NCBI GenBank assembly: GCA_030146875.1
Contig: JASLAX010000138.1
Coordinates: 1-33,117 of the forward strand
Source: Longimicrobiaceae bacterium
GTDB taxonomy: Bacteria; Gemmatimonadota; Gemmatimonadetes; Longimicrobiales; Longimicrobiaceae
Reading direction: 5' to 3'
Length of the DNA: 33,117 nucleotides
Part shown: one piece after another, positions 1 through 7,492 of the stretch
Position numbering within the stretch: the first letter of the stretch is position 1
How the letters are laid out: every line of letters starts with the position of its first letter
Made by a program: the position numbers and the translations under genes
Notes under the pieces: model-generated
What the model saw: the letters and a program-made list of their open reading frames with translations, nothing else
What the model was told of the DNA's origin: nothing
The model's database searches: none

Positions 1-45
1 GTCGGTCGCTCCCGCGGCGGCGGGGACGCGTCCGCGGCGGAGCGC

Positions 46-2349
46 GTGGCGCCGGGGACCGGCGCGGACTGGTGCCGGGCGCTGGTGGAGCACGCCGCGG
101 ACGCGCTGCTGGTGCTGGGCGCGGACGGCCGGGTGCGCCACGCATCGCCCCAGGCCGAGGCGGTCACCGGCCGGCGCGCCGACGCGTGGCCGGGCCGGGG
201 CTTCCTGGACCTGGTGGCGCCGGGGGAGGCGGAGGAGGCGGCCGCCGCCCTGGCGCGGGTGGCGGCGGTCCCGCGCTCCGCGGCCACGCTGCGCGGCCGG
301 GCGCTGGGCGGCGGCAGCGAGCCTCGCGCGCTGGACTTGTTCCTCCGCAACCTGCTGGACGACCCCGCCGTCCGCGGCGTGGTGCTGCAGGCGCGCGACG
401 TGAGCGAGCGCGTGCGGGCCGAGCGGCAGCGGGAGGAGAGCGAGCAGCGCTACCGCTCGCTCTTCGAGCGGAACCCCAGCGCCGTGTACTCGCTGGACCT
501 GGAGGAGCGCTTCACCAGCGTGAACGCGGCCGGGGCGGAGATGACGGGCTACCCGGCGGAGTGGTTCCCCGGGCAGTCGTGGGAGCCCCTGGTGACCCCC
601 CGGCATCACGCGGCCGTGCGGCAGCGCCTGAAGTCCGCCGCCGACGGCGGGGTGGAGCACTACTCCGTGACCCTGCGGCACCGCGACGGCGGCCGGGTGG
701 ACGCGGCCGTCACCCTGCTCCCCATCGTGGTGGGGGGCGCCATCGTGGGCGTCTTCGCCATCGCGCGCGACGTCACCGCCCGCCGCCGCGCCGGGAGCGA
801 GCTGCGGCGGCGCGAGGCGCGCTTCCGCTCCCTGATCGAGAACGCACAGGACGTGATCCTGGTGCTGAGCGAGCTGGGCGACGTGACCTACGCCTCGCCC
901 TCGGTGCAGCGCGTGCTGGGGTGGGAGGCGGGCACGCTGGAGGGGCGCTACCTGCCGGAGCTGGTGCATGCGGACGACGCCGCCGGCGTGCTGGGGGCGC
1001 TCGCGGCGGCCCTGGAGGCGCCCGCCCAGCCGCACGCGTTCGAGGCGCGCGTGCGCCACCGCAACGGCTCGTGGTGCACCTTCGAGGGGATCGGCAGCGC
1101 CATGCTGCACGACCCCGCCGTGGGGGGCATCGTGGTGAACGCCCGCGACGCCACCGCGCGTCGGGCCGCCGAGGGCGCGCTGGAGGTCTCGCGCCAGGCG
1201 CTGCAGCAGGCGGGGCGGCTGGAGTCGGTGGGCCGCCTGGCCGGGGGGCTCGCCCACGACTTCAACAACCTGCTCACCGCCATCCGCGGCAACGCCGACC
1301 TGGTGCTGCTGGACCTTCCCCCCGGCTCCCCCGCGCGCGAGGACGTGGAGGAGATCCGCCGCGCCGCCGACCGCGCGGCCGGGCTCACGCGGCAGCTCCT
1401 GGCCTTCTCGCGCCGCCAGGTGCTGCGCCCGCGGGTGCTGGACGTGGGCGAGACGCTGGCGGGGGTGGAGCGCCTGCTGCGCCGGCTGATCGCCGAGGAC
1501 GTGGAGCTGGTGATGGGCGCCGACCCCGGCACGGGACGCGTGCGGGCGGACCCGGGCCAGATGGAGCAGGTGATCGTGAACCTGGCCGTCAACGCGCGCG
1601 ACGCCATGGCCGGCGGCGGCGTGCTGACCATCCGCGCCGCCAACGCCGACCTGGACGAGGAGTTCGCGAAGGAGCACCCGTACGTGCTGCCCGGGCGCTA
1701 CGTGGCCCTGCGGGTGAGCGACACCGGGCACGGGATGGACTCCGAGACGCGCGAGCGCGTCTTCGAGCCCTTCTTCACCACCAAGCCCGCCGGGGAGGGG
1801 ACCGGGCTGGGGCTCTCCACCGTCTACGGCATCGTGAAGCAGAGCGGCGGCCACGTCTGGGTGCGCTCCGCCCCCGGCGCGGGCTCCGTCTTCGAGGTCT
1901 TCCTTCCGCGCGTGGACCGCGGCGAGCCGGGGCCGCGGGAGGAGGAGGACGAGGGGCCGCTGCCCCGCGGCGTGGAGACGGTGCTGGTGGCCGAGGACGA
2001 GGACGCCGTGCGCCACATGGCGCTGCGCGTGCTGCAGCGGAGCGGCTACACGGTGCTGGAGGCGGTCAACGGCCAGGACGCCCTGCGCGTGGCCCACCGC
2101 CACGACGGCCCCCTGCACCTGCTGGTCACCGACCTGGTGATGCCGCGCATGGGGGGCGAGGACCTGGCCCGCGAGCTCATGGCGCTGCGCCCCGAGATGC
2201 GGGTGCTCTTCCTCTCCGGCTATCCCGCGGGGGCCTTCCCCGTGGAGCGCCCCCTTCCCCCCGGCACGGAGCTGGTGCCCAAGCCCTTCACCGCCGAGAC
2301 GCTGGCCGCCCGCGTGCGCGCCCTCCTCGACCGTCCGCCGGCCGCGTGA
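46..2349 (+). CDS. Triple-PAS hybrid sensor histidine kinase with C-terminal receiver
   Basis: Cytoplasmic-looking sensor kinase with no membrane segment visible. Three PAS domains lie at about residues 8-125, 131-250 and 258-378, followed by a HisKA dimerisation domain with the H-box GGLAHDFNNLL (phospho-acceptor His404). The HATPase domain shows the N-box NLAVNARDAM, the G1 box SDTGHGMD, the F-box FEPFFTTK and the G2 box GTGLGLS. A receiver domain with Asp696 (LLVTDLVMPRMGG) and the conserved Lys of LVPKPF ends the protein. By family knowledge it autophosphorylates on His and passes phosphate to its own receiver. The Asp could relay onward, or the receiver could be a phosphate sink; the sigma-54 regulator at 5618-6985 is a possible but unproven partner. 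The GTG at 46 is the first start in the window, but the frame is open to base 1, so the true start may lie outside. It converges with the lipoprotein gene at 2387. Confidence 0.9.
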   Translation: MAPGTGADWCRALVEHAADALLVLGADGRVRHASPQAEAVTGRRADAWPGRGFLDLVAPGEAEEAAAALARVAAVPRSAATLRGRALGGGSEPRALDLFLRNLLDDPAVRGVVLQARDVSERVRAERQREESEQRYRSLFERNPSAVYSLDLEERFTSVNAAGAEMTGYPAEWFPGQSWEPLVTPRHHAAVRQRLKSAADGGVEHYSVTLRHRDGGRVDAAVTLLPIVVGGAIVGVFAIARDVTARRRAGSELRRREARFRSLIENAQDVILVLSELGDVTYASPSVQRVLGWEAGTLEGRYLPELVHADDAAGVLGALAAALEAPAQPHAFEARVRHRNGSWCTFEGIGSAMLHDPAVGGIVVNARDATARRAAEGALEVSRQALQQAGRLESVGRLAGGLAHDFNNLLTAIRGNADLVLLDLPPGSPAREDVEEIRRAADRAAGLTRQLLAFSRRQVLRPRVLDVGETLAGVERLLRRLIAEDVELVMGADPGTGRVRADPGQMEQVIVNLAVNARDAMAGGGVLTIRAANADLDEEFAKEHPYVLPGRYVALRVSDTGHGMDSETRERVFEPFFTTKPAGEGTGLGLSTVYGIVKQSGGHVWVRSAPGAGSVFEVFLPRVDRGEPGPREEEDEGPLPRGVETVLVAEDEDAVRHMALRVLQRSGYTVLEAVNGQDALRVAHRHDGPLHLLVTDLVMPRMGGEDLARELMALRPEMRVLFLSGYPAGAFPVERPLPPGTELVPKPFTAETLAARVRALLDRPPAA

Positions 2350-2386
2350 CCCGCCCGCCGCGCGCCGCCCTCCCCCGGACGGGTCC

Positions 2387-3967
2387 TCACCGGAAGCGCG
2401 CCAGCATCCAGCGCGCGCCGGGCCGCGAGGAGCGCGCGGAGTACGTCCCGCCCACGCCGCTGTCCCACAGGCGCACGTAGAACGACCCGCCGGCCCCCTG
2501 CGGCGTGCGGACGGAGAACCCGCCCGCCGCGTGCAGGTCGCCGGTGGCGGGGCGCCACGCGTGCCCGTTCCCGGGGTGCCCCGCGTCGGCGTAGACCTCG
2601 TTGTTCAGCGCGGGGATGGCGCTCAGGTCGTCGGCGCCCTGCGCCGCGGTCCACAGCAGCACGGCGTCCGCCGGCTCCCACGCGCTCCCCAGCCGCGCGC
2701 GCACGCGCCCCGCCAGCCCCGGCGCGCCCTCCCCGCCCCACCATCCCTCCACGGCTCCCCGTGCCACCTCGCGCATGGCGGCGTCCGCCGGCACGCCCGC
2801 GCGCACCATCCGCACCTGCAGGTCGCGCAGGAACGAGGACGCGTCGAAGTAGCCGCGCGGCAGCCGCCCGCGCGTGTCCGCCGGCTCCAGCGCGAAGGTC
2901 ACGGCGCGGTCCGCGGCGTCCAGGTGCCCGCTCCAGGCCCAGTTGCCGGTCAGGGGAATGCCCAGGGAGCGGCGCACCACGTCCATCGCCACCAGGTCCG
3001 CCGCGCCCTCGATCCCCCAGCGCGGCCAGGTGGGGACCTCGCGCAGGCCGCCGGGGGTGGCCTCGTGGAGCCAGGCGAGCTGCCACGCGTGCGTCATCTC
3101 GTGCGCCAGCACCTTCAGGCGATAGGTGGCGTGGTCGAAGGTCTCGAAGCCGGGCCGCACGCCGGGGCGCACCTGCAGGTTCATCCGCAGCCAGCTCCGC
3201 ACCCCCCCGCCGGCGGGGTCGACCTCCACCACCGCGCCCCCCGCGCCGTGGCCGGGGTCCCACGCGTCCAGCACCACCAGCAGCTGCCCGGACCCCGCGC
3301 TGGTGACGGGCGCCGCCTCGCCGAAGGTGGCGCGCAGCGTGGAGAAGCCGTCGGCGGCCAGCGTCTCCAGCGCCTCGGAGGCCTGCTGGACCACGCGGGC
3401 GGTCCCGGGCCCCTCGTCCGCCTCCACCACCGCCAGCACCACGCCCGCCCGCACGCGGACCACGCGGGCGGCCTCCGGCGGCCGCCCCGGAAGGCCGACG
3501 GCGAAGCGCTCGCCCTCGCTCCACGGCCGGCCGTGGCGGAAGGGGTCCGCCGCGGTCTGCGCCGACTCCAGCACGGCGTCGGCGCCGACCGAGGCGAGCG
3601 TCGCCGCGCCGGTGCCCGGGGCGCGCGAGGCGGAGGGAGCCGCGGGCCCGCCGCCGCGGCTCAGGTCCACGATGGAGTACTCCGGCTCCTCCAGCGCGCC
3701 GGGCTCCACCCCTGCCCGCGCCGCCTCCATCCCCCGGGTGTCGAACCCCGCCAGCACGTAGCCGGCGTACGGCCGCGCCGCGAGGGAGAAGCACGCGGCG
3801 GCGGCCTCGTCCAGCACCGCGGTCTCGCCCGGCGCCAGCTCCACCGTCGCCGCGGCCTCGCAGCCTGCCCGCAGCGGCGCGGCGACCCGCTCCGCCGCGT
3901 CGCACCCCGCCAGCGCGGCCATCGCCGCCGCCATCCCGCCGCCGATGGCCATCCTGATCGCTCGCAT
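2387..3967 (-). CDS. Lipoprotein with HEMTH zinc-metallopeptidase-like motif
   Basis: A 526-aa exported protein. The N-terminus is a type II signal peptide with a lipobox (LAGC, Cys22 predicted to be lipidated, Asp at +2). The C-terminal half carries H289-E-M-T-H293 (HExxH) and, 27 residues later, E320 in IEGAAD. This spacing is typical of gluzincin-type zinc peptidases, so a membrane-anchored extracytoplasmic metallopeptidase is the best reading; no substrate can be named. The C-terminal ~130 residues are beta-rich by eye and have no recognised domain. The start is supported by a strong GGAGGTGAG ribosome-binding site about 3-5 bases before ATG 3967. The gene is monocistronic, convergent with the hybrid kinase and divergent from the HD-domain gene across a 674-bp gap. 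Confidence 0.8.
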   Translation of the reverse strand: MRAIRMAIGGGMAAAMAALAGCDAAERVAAPLRAGCEAAATVELAPGETAVLDEAAAACFSLAARPYAGYVLAGFDTRGMEAARAGVEPGALEEPEYSIVDLSRGGGPAAPSASRAPGTGAATLASVGADAVLESAQTAADPFRHGRPWSEGERFAVGLPGRPPEAARVVRVRAGVVLAVVEADEGPGTARVVQQASEALETLAADGFSTLRATFGEAAPVTSAGSGQLLVVLDAWDPGHGAGGAVVEVDPAGGGVRSWLRMNLQVRPGVRPGFETFDHATYRLKVLAHEMTHAWQLAWLHEATPGGLREVPTWPRWGIEGAADLVAMDVVRRSLGIPLTGNWAWSGHLDAADRAVTFALEPADTRGRLPRGYFDASSFLRDLQVRMVRAGVPADAAMREVARGAVEGWWGGEGAPGLAGRVRARLGSAWEPADAVLLWTAAQGADDLSAIPALNNEVYADAGHPGNGHAWRPATGDLHAAGGFSVRTPQGAGGSFYVRLWDSGVGGTYSARSSRPGARWMLARFR

Positions 3968-4402
3968 GCCTCACCTCCGTTGGAGTTCGGGGTGGTGCAG
4001 GCGATCCCCGGACCAGCGCCGCGCATCCCGTGACGATTCCCACAAGTACCTCGTGCGTCGTTACTTGCCGCCTGCCGAGCCGCCGCCTCGCCCGGCCCGT
4101 CCTCCGTCCGGATCCCGTACGGATCACGCCGGAGGGAAACGTCTGGGGCGCACCGGCGCTGCGCGAACGGGGCGCCGTTCGGAAAACAGACGGTGCACGG
4201 AAGCGCGACTCCGTCTCCCCGTGGATGGGGAAGTCTCCGCCCGGTCGAGGAAGGAGGGGAGGACGGCGGTCGGGGGACACCGCCGGACACCGTCCATCTT
4301 CCGTACACCTCGACGCAACTGCCGTAGACACAACCACTTGGCCGCCGGCGGAGAGGGCGTGTCCGGAAAGCCGTCGGCGAGAGGTCCGTGGAGGGAACCG
4401 CT

Positions 4403-4427
4403 CAAGTCGCCTTGTTGCAACGACTTG
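4403..4427. repeat. Nested inverted repeat in the 3968-4641 intergenic region
   Basis: CAAGTCG (4403-4409) is repeated inverted as CGACTTG (4421-4427), and the perfect 8-bp palindrome GTTGCAAC (4414-4421) lies within and abuts the right arm. It could be a regulator site or a small RNA hairpin. The rest of the 674-bp divergent gap (3968-4641) holds no recognisable gene, and the open frame that extends upstream of the HD gene there looks non-coding. I could not fix a convincing -35/-10 pair in it. Confidence 0.45.
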
Positions 4428-4641
4428 CGGCAACGCGCCGCCCGGCGCGGCGCTGGCGTGTCCGCAGCCCCGCGAGCTGCTTTCCCGGGGCGGCTCCCCT
4501 GCACGTGCCCGGCGGCGGCGCGGCCATCGTGCGGCTGCGCGCCGACGACGGCTCGCCGGTGGCGTGTCCCCGCGCGTCGAACGCCCAGGCCCGACGGGGG
4601 CGCCCGCGGCCCTTCCCCCTTCACCCCGGAGACGCCCTTCC

Positions 4642-5658
4642 ATGGTCGGATTCCACGGACGGATCATGCTGGTGAGCGAGCGCGAGGACGTGCGCGCCGA
4701 GCTGGAGCCCATCCTTCGCCGCGGCGCCCACCTGCCGGTGACGGTGACCGACGGCGGCGAAGCCATGCGGCTTCTGGAGGACGGGGTGGTCCCCGACCTG
4801 CTGATCACCGACGCGGGCTCGCCGCGCGCGCTGGAGGGGCTGGACTACGTGTGGCGCTTCCGCCGCGTGAACCGGGTGGGGCGCCACCTGGCCGTGGTGG
4901 AGGGGGGAGCGCCCTTCGCCGAGGGCGCGCTGCGGGAGGGGACCACCCCGCTCCCCCGCCCGTTCGACGCCGACGAGGTGGAGCGGTGCGTCCGCGAGGC
5001 GATCGCGTGGGCCGACCGCGACCTGCGCGCCATGCGCGGCGAGATCTTCCGCCGCGTCGACCGGCTGGAGCGGGAGATGCGCGACCTGCAGCGCGAGACG
5101 GTGCACGCGCTGGCGCTCACCATCGCCGCGCGCGACCCGTACGTGCACGGCCACGCCGCGCGGGTGGCGGCGCTCTGCGACGCCGTGGCGGTGGGGCTGG
5201 GGCTCCCCGCCGCGGACGCGGAGCGCCTGCACGCCGCCGCGCTGCTGCACGAGATCGGGAAGGGGGCCGTGCCCCTGGAGCTGCTCCACAAGACCGAGCC
5301 GCTCGCCCCGGAGGAGCTGGAGCGGATCCGCGGCCACGCCCACATGGGCGCCGAGATCCTGCGCTCGGTGGCGTCCCTGGGCCCCGTGGCGGCGCTGGTG
5401 GAGCTGCAGGGGACCGACCACGCGGCGGTGGCGGGGCTGGAGGGGCGGGCGGGGGACGTGCTGCCGGCGGGGATCCTGCGCGCCTGCGACGTGTGGGACG
5501 CCATGGCGTCCGAGCGCTCCTACCGCGGCGCCGAGACGCGCGAGTACCGCGAGCGGGTGCTGCGGGCGGGCGCGGGAACGCGCTTCCACCCGGACGCGGT
5601 GCGTGCGCTGCTGCGGCTCATCCCTCGCGACCCACGTCCTGCATCCCGTACTGCTTGA
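4642..5658 (+). CDS. Degenerate receiver plus degenerate HD-GYP-like protein
   Basis: 338 aa starting at ATG 4642, with GGAGA about 9 bases upstream. Residues 5-125 resemble a receiver domain: the phospho-acceptor Asp57 is kept (LLITDAG), but the usual conserved Lys of KPF is Arg (PLPRPF). A helical linker (about 128-155) leads to an HD-GYP-like domain: DPYVHGHAARVA, then LLHEIGK in which the defining HD pair is His203-Glu204, RGHAHMGAEIL, and ACDVWDAMASERSYR. The HHE..DGxGYP stretch that defines active c-di-GMP phosphodiesterases is replaced by an unrelated LQGTDHAAV segment. The fold is therefore HD-GYP-derived, but catalysis is doubtful and a regulatory or binding role is more likely. Its last 41 bases overlap the 3' end of the convergent sigma-54 regulator gene. 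The frame stays open to 4030 upstream, but that part lacks coding character. Confidence 0.8.
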   Translation: MVGFHGRIMLVSEREDVRAELEPILRRGAHLPVTVTDGGEAMRLLEDGVVPDLLITDAGSPRALEGLDYVWRFRRVNRVGRHLAVVEGGAPFAEGALREGTTPLPRPFDADEVERCVREAIAWADRDLRAMRGEIFRRVDRLEREMRDLQRETVHALALTIAARDPYVHGHAARVAALCDAVAVGLGLPAADAERLHAAALLHEIGKGAVPLELLHKTEPLAPEELERIRGHAHMGAEILRSVASLGPVAALVELQGTDHAAVAGLEGRAGDVLPAGILRACDVWDAMASERSYRGAETREYRERVLRAGAGTRFHPDAVRALLRLIPRDPRPASRTA

Positions 5659-6985
5659 TCTTCACGTGCAGGGTGGCGCGGGAGATCCCCAGCCGCTCCG
5701 CCGCCAGGGTGCGGTTGCCGCCCGCGCTCCACAGCGTGCGCTCGATGTGCCGCCGCTCCACCTCGGCCAGCGTCAGCGCCGCGCCCTCGTCGCGCGCGGC
5801 GCGCGGGGCGCCGGCGGCGCGCAGGTCCGCCGGCAGGTGCTCCGCGCCGATCGCGTCCGACCCGGCCGCCAGGACCAGCGCGCGCTCCAGCACGTTGCGC
5901 AGCTCGCGCACGTTCCCCGGCCACGCGTGCCCCACCAGCAGCTCCAGCGCGGCGGGGGTTAGCTCGGAGGGGGACGAGGGGTGGCGGGGGCGCATCTCCG
6001 CCAGGGTGCGGTGCGCCAGCTCCAGCAGGTCCTGGCGCGAGCGGTCGCGGAGCGGGGGGAGCAGGATGGGGAACACGGAGAGGCGGTAGAACAGGTCCTC
6101 GCGGAAGCGCCCCGCCTTCACCTCCGCCTGCAGGTCGCGGTTGGTGGCGGCGACCAGGCGCACGTCGGCGGTGATCTCCCGCGTGCCCCCCAGCCGCCGG
6201 AAGGCGCGCGTCTCCAGCACCTTGAGCAGCTTGGGCTGCAGGTCCGGGGAGAGGTCGCCGATCTCGTCCAGGAAGATCGTTCCGCGGTCCGCCACCTCGA
6301 AGAGGCCGCGCTTCATCTCGCTGGCCCCCGTGAACGCGCCCTTCTCGTGTCCGAAGAGCTCCGACTCCAGGAAGGTGGCGGAGAGCCCGGCGCAGTTGAT
6401 CTCTACGAAGGGCGCTCGGCCTCGGGGCGAGCGGGCGTGGATCATCTGCGCCACGAACGTCTTTCCCGTCCCGCTCTCCCCCAGCAGCAGCACGCTGGTG
6501 TCGGCCGAGGCCGAGATCAGCTCCACCTGCCGCGCCACCTCCCGCATCGCCGGCGAGGCGCCCAGCGACGAGGGCGGGGCGCGGTCCGCCAGCCGCTCGG
6601 CCAGGATGCGGTTGGTGCGCCGCAGCTGCACCTTCTCCACCGCGCGCTCGGCCGCCGGGCCCACGTGGGTGAAGTCCACCGGCTTGGTCAGGAAGCTCTC
6701 GGCGCCGAGCTGCATGGCCTCCACCGCCACCGACACCTCGCCGTGGCCGGTGAGCATGATGACGGTGGCCCCGCGCGCCACCAGCACCTCCAGGATCCGC
6801 AGCCCGGACAGGCCCGGGAGGTCCAGGTCCAGGAAGACCAGGTCCGGCGCCCGGGCCTCGTACACCGCCACGCCCTCCTCGCCGCTGGTGGCGGTGGACA
6901 CCTCCCACCCCTCGCGCTCGAAGAAGCGCGCGAGGACCCGGAGAACGGCGGGCTCGTCGTCGACCAGCAGGACGGAGCGGGACAT
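5618..6985 (-). CDS. Sigma-54-dependent NtrC-family response regulator
   Basis: 455 aa with the full three-domain layout. The receiver (1-120) has D9-D10, phospho-acceptor Asp53 (FLDLDLPG), Thr79 and Lys101. The AAA+ domain (about 142-380) has Walker A GESGTGKT (169-176), the sigma-54-contacting loop GAFTGA (216-221), Walker B FLDEIGD and the arginine-finger region. A Fis-type helix-turn-helix (about 400-450, GNRTLAAERLGISRATLHVKIKQYG) closes the protein. It activates transcription from sigma-54 promoters when phosphorylated. No sigma-54 (-24/-12) site is obvious in this window, so its targets may lie elsewhere. ATG 6985 has only a weak ribosome-binding site. The 3' end overlaps the convergent HD gene by 41 bases. 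A histidine kinase partner is not adjacent. Confidence 0.93.
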   Translation of the reverse strand: MSRSVLLVDDEPAVLRVLARFFEREGWEVSTATSGEEGVAVYEARAPDLVFLDLDLPGLSGLRILEVLVARGATVIMLTGHGEVSVAVEAMQLGAESFLTKPVDFTHVGPAAERAVEKVQLRRTNRILAERLADRAPPSSLGASPAMREVARQVELISASADTSVLLLGESGTGKTFVAQMIHARSPRGRAPFVEINCAGLSATFLESELFGHEKGAFTGASEMKRGLFEVADRGTIFLDEIGDLSPDLQPKLLKVLETRAFRRLGGTREITADVRLVAATNRDLQAEVKAGRFREDLFYRLSVFPILLPPLRDRSRQDLLELAHRTLAEMRPRHPSSPSELTPAALELLVGHAWPGNVRELRNVLERALVLAAGSDAIGAEHLPADLRAAGAPRAARDEGAALTLAEVERRHIERTLWSAGGNRTLAAERLGISRATLHVKIKQYGMQDVGREG

Positions 6986-7170
6986 GCCAGGGCGTCACGT
7001 GCTGGGGGGCCGTCGCGCGGAGGCCGTTCAGCCGGCCGCACCCGCGGCCCGCCTCGCATACGCCGTTCCGTGAGGAGAGGATCGTCGCATCCGGCATCCG
7101 ACGGTGGGGAGGGATGCGTGGGGAGAGGCCCGTGGCGCGGCGGATTGCCCCGGGGGCGCTCAGGCCCCGG

Positions 7171-7199
7171 GGCTCGCCGTCAGGGCCCGACGGCGAGCC
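7171..7199 (-). terminator. 11-bp perfect hairpin overlapping the stop of the small peptide gene
   Basis: GGCTCGCCGTC (7171-7181), a 7-base loop, then GACGGCGAGCC (7189-7199). The stem includes the TGA stop codon (7180-7182) of the 42-aa ORF and its last codons. There is no U-tract on either side, as for the other candidate terminators in this window. A terminator or mRNA 3'-end stabiliser is the likely role. Confidence 0.55.
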
Positions 7200-7308
7200 G
7201 GGACGCCGCGGCGGCGGCCGACGGGTCCGGGTGGCGCGATACGGCCTCCGCGGTGGCGACGGTGGCGGCGAGCGCGATGCAGACGACGAGGAGGGAGCGC
7301 AGGTTCAT
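7180..7308 (-). CDS. Small secreted or membrane-anchored peptide (42 aa)
   Basis: An ORF from ATG 7308 encodes a positively charged MNLR start, a hydrophobic stretch (LLVVCIALAATVATAEA) with a plausible signal-peptidase I site, and a short Ala-rich tail. The open frame extends upstream to 7482, but that part is not signal-like, so the internal ATG was chosen; the ribosome-binding site is weak (CAGGG). A perfect 11-bp hairpin covers its stop codon, which supports a real transcript end. The function is unknown. It lies downstream of the aldehyde dehydrogenase on the same strand, 184 bp after that gene's stop, so it is probably transcribed separately. It could also be a spurious ORF in a 500-bp gap (6986-7492) that otherwise shows nothing. 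Confidence 0.45.
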   Translation of the reverse strand: MNLRSLLVVCIALAATVATAEAVSRHPDPSAAAAASRLAVGP

Positions 7309-7468
7309 GGCCGTGACCCTGGGATGGAGGGAGCGGTTGGTCGCCTCTTCCCCATTCGAGATCCGCGCCACCGGCGCGGAGCCGGAAAACTCCTGCGGCG
7401 GGGCCGTTTTCCTCCCCCCAGGATCTGCGCGGAGGCAGGGCGGGGGTGTCCGGAATCCGTACGCTGTT

Positions 7469-7492
7469 GCGGAACCTGACACTGTTTTCCGC
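7469..7492 (-). terminator. Possible weak terminator after the aldehyde dehydrogenase
   Basis: GCGGAA (7469-7474) pairs with TTCCGC (7487-7492) around a 12-base loop, directly after the TAG stop of the dehydrogenase (7493-7495). The short stem and the absence of a clear U-run make this tentative. Confidence 0.3.

Noticed and set aside
4030..4641. In-frame extension of the HD-domain gene by 204 codons
   Set aside because: The extension lacks domain content and coding bias; ATG 4642 has an upstream GGAGA and starts the receiver-like fold.
6986..7110. Sigma-54 (-24/-12) promoter ahead of the NtrC-type regulator
   Set aside because: No TGGCAC-N5-TTGC-like pattern with correct spacing was found.
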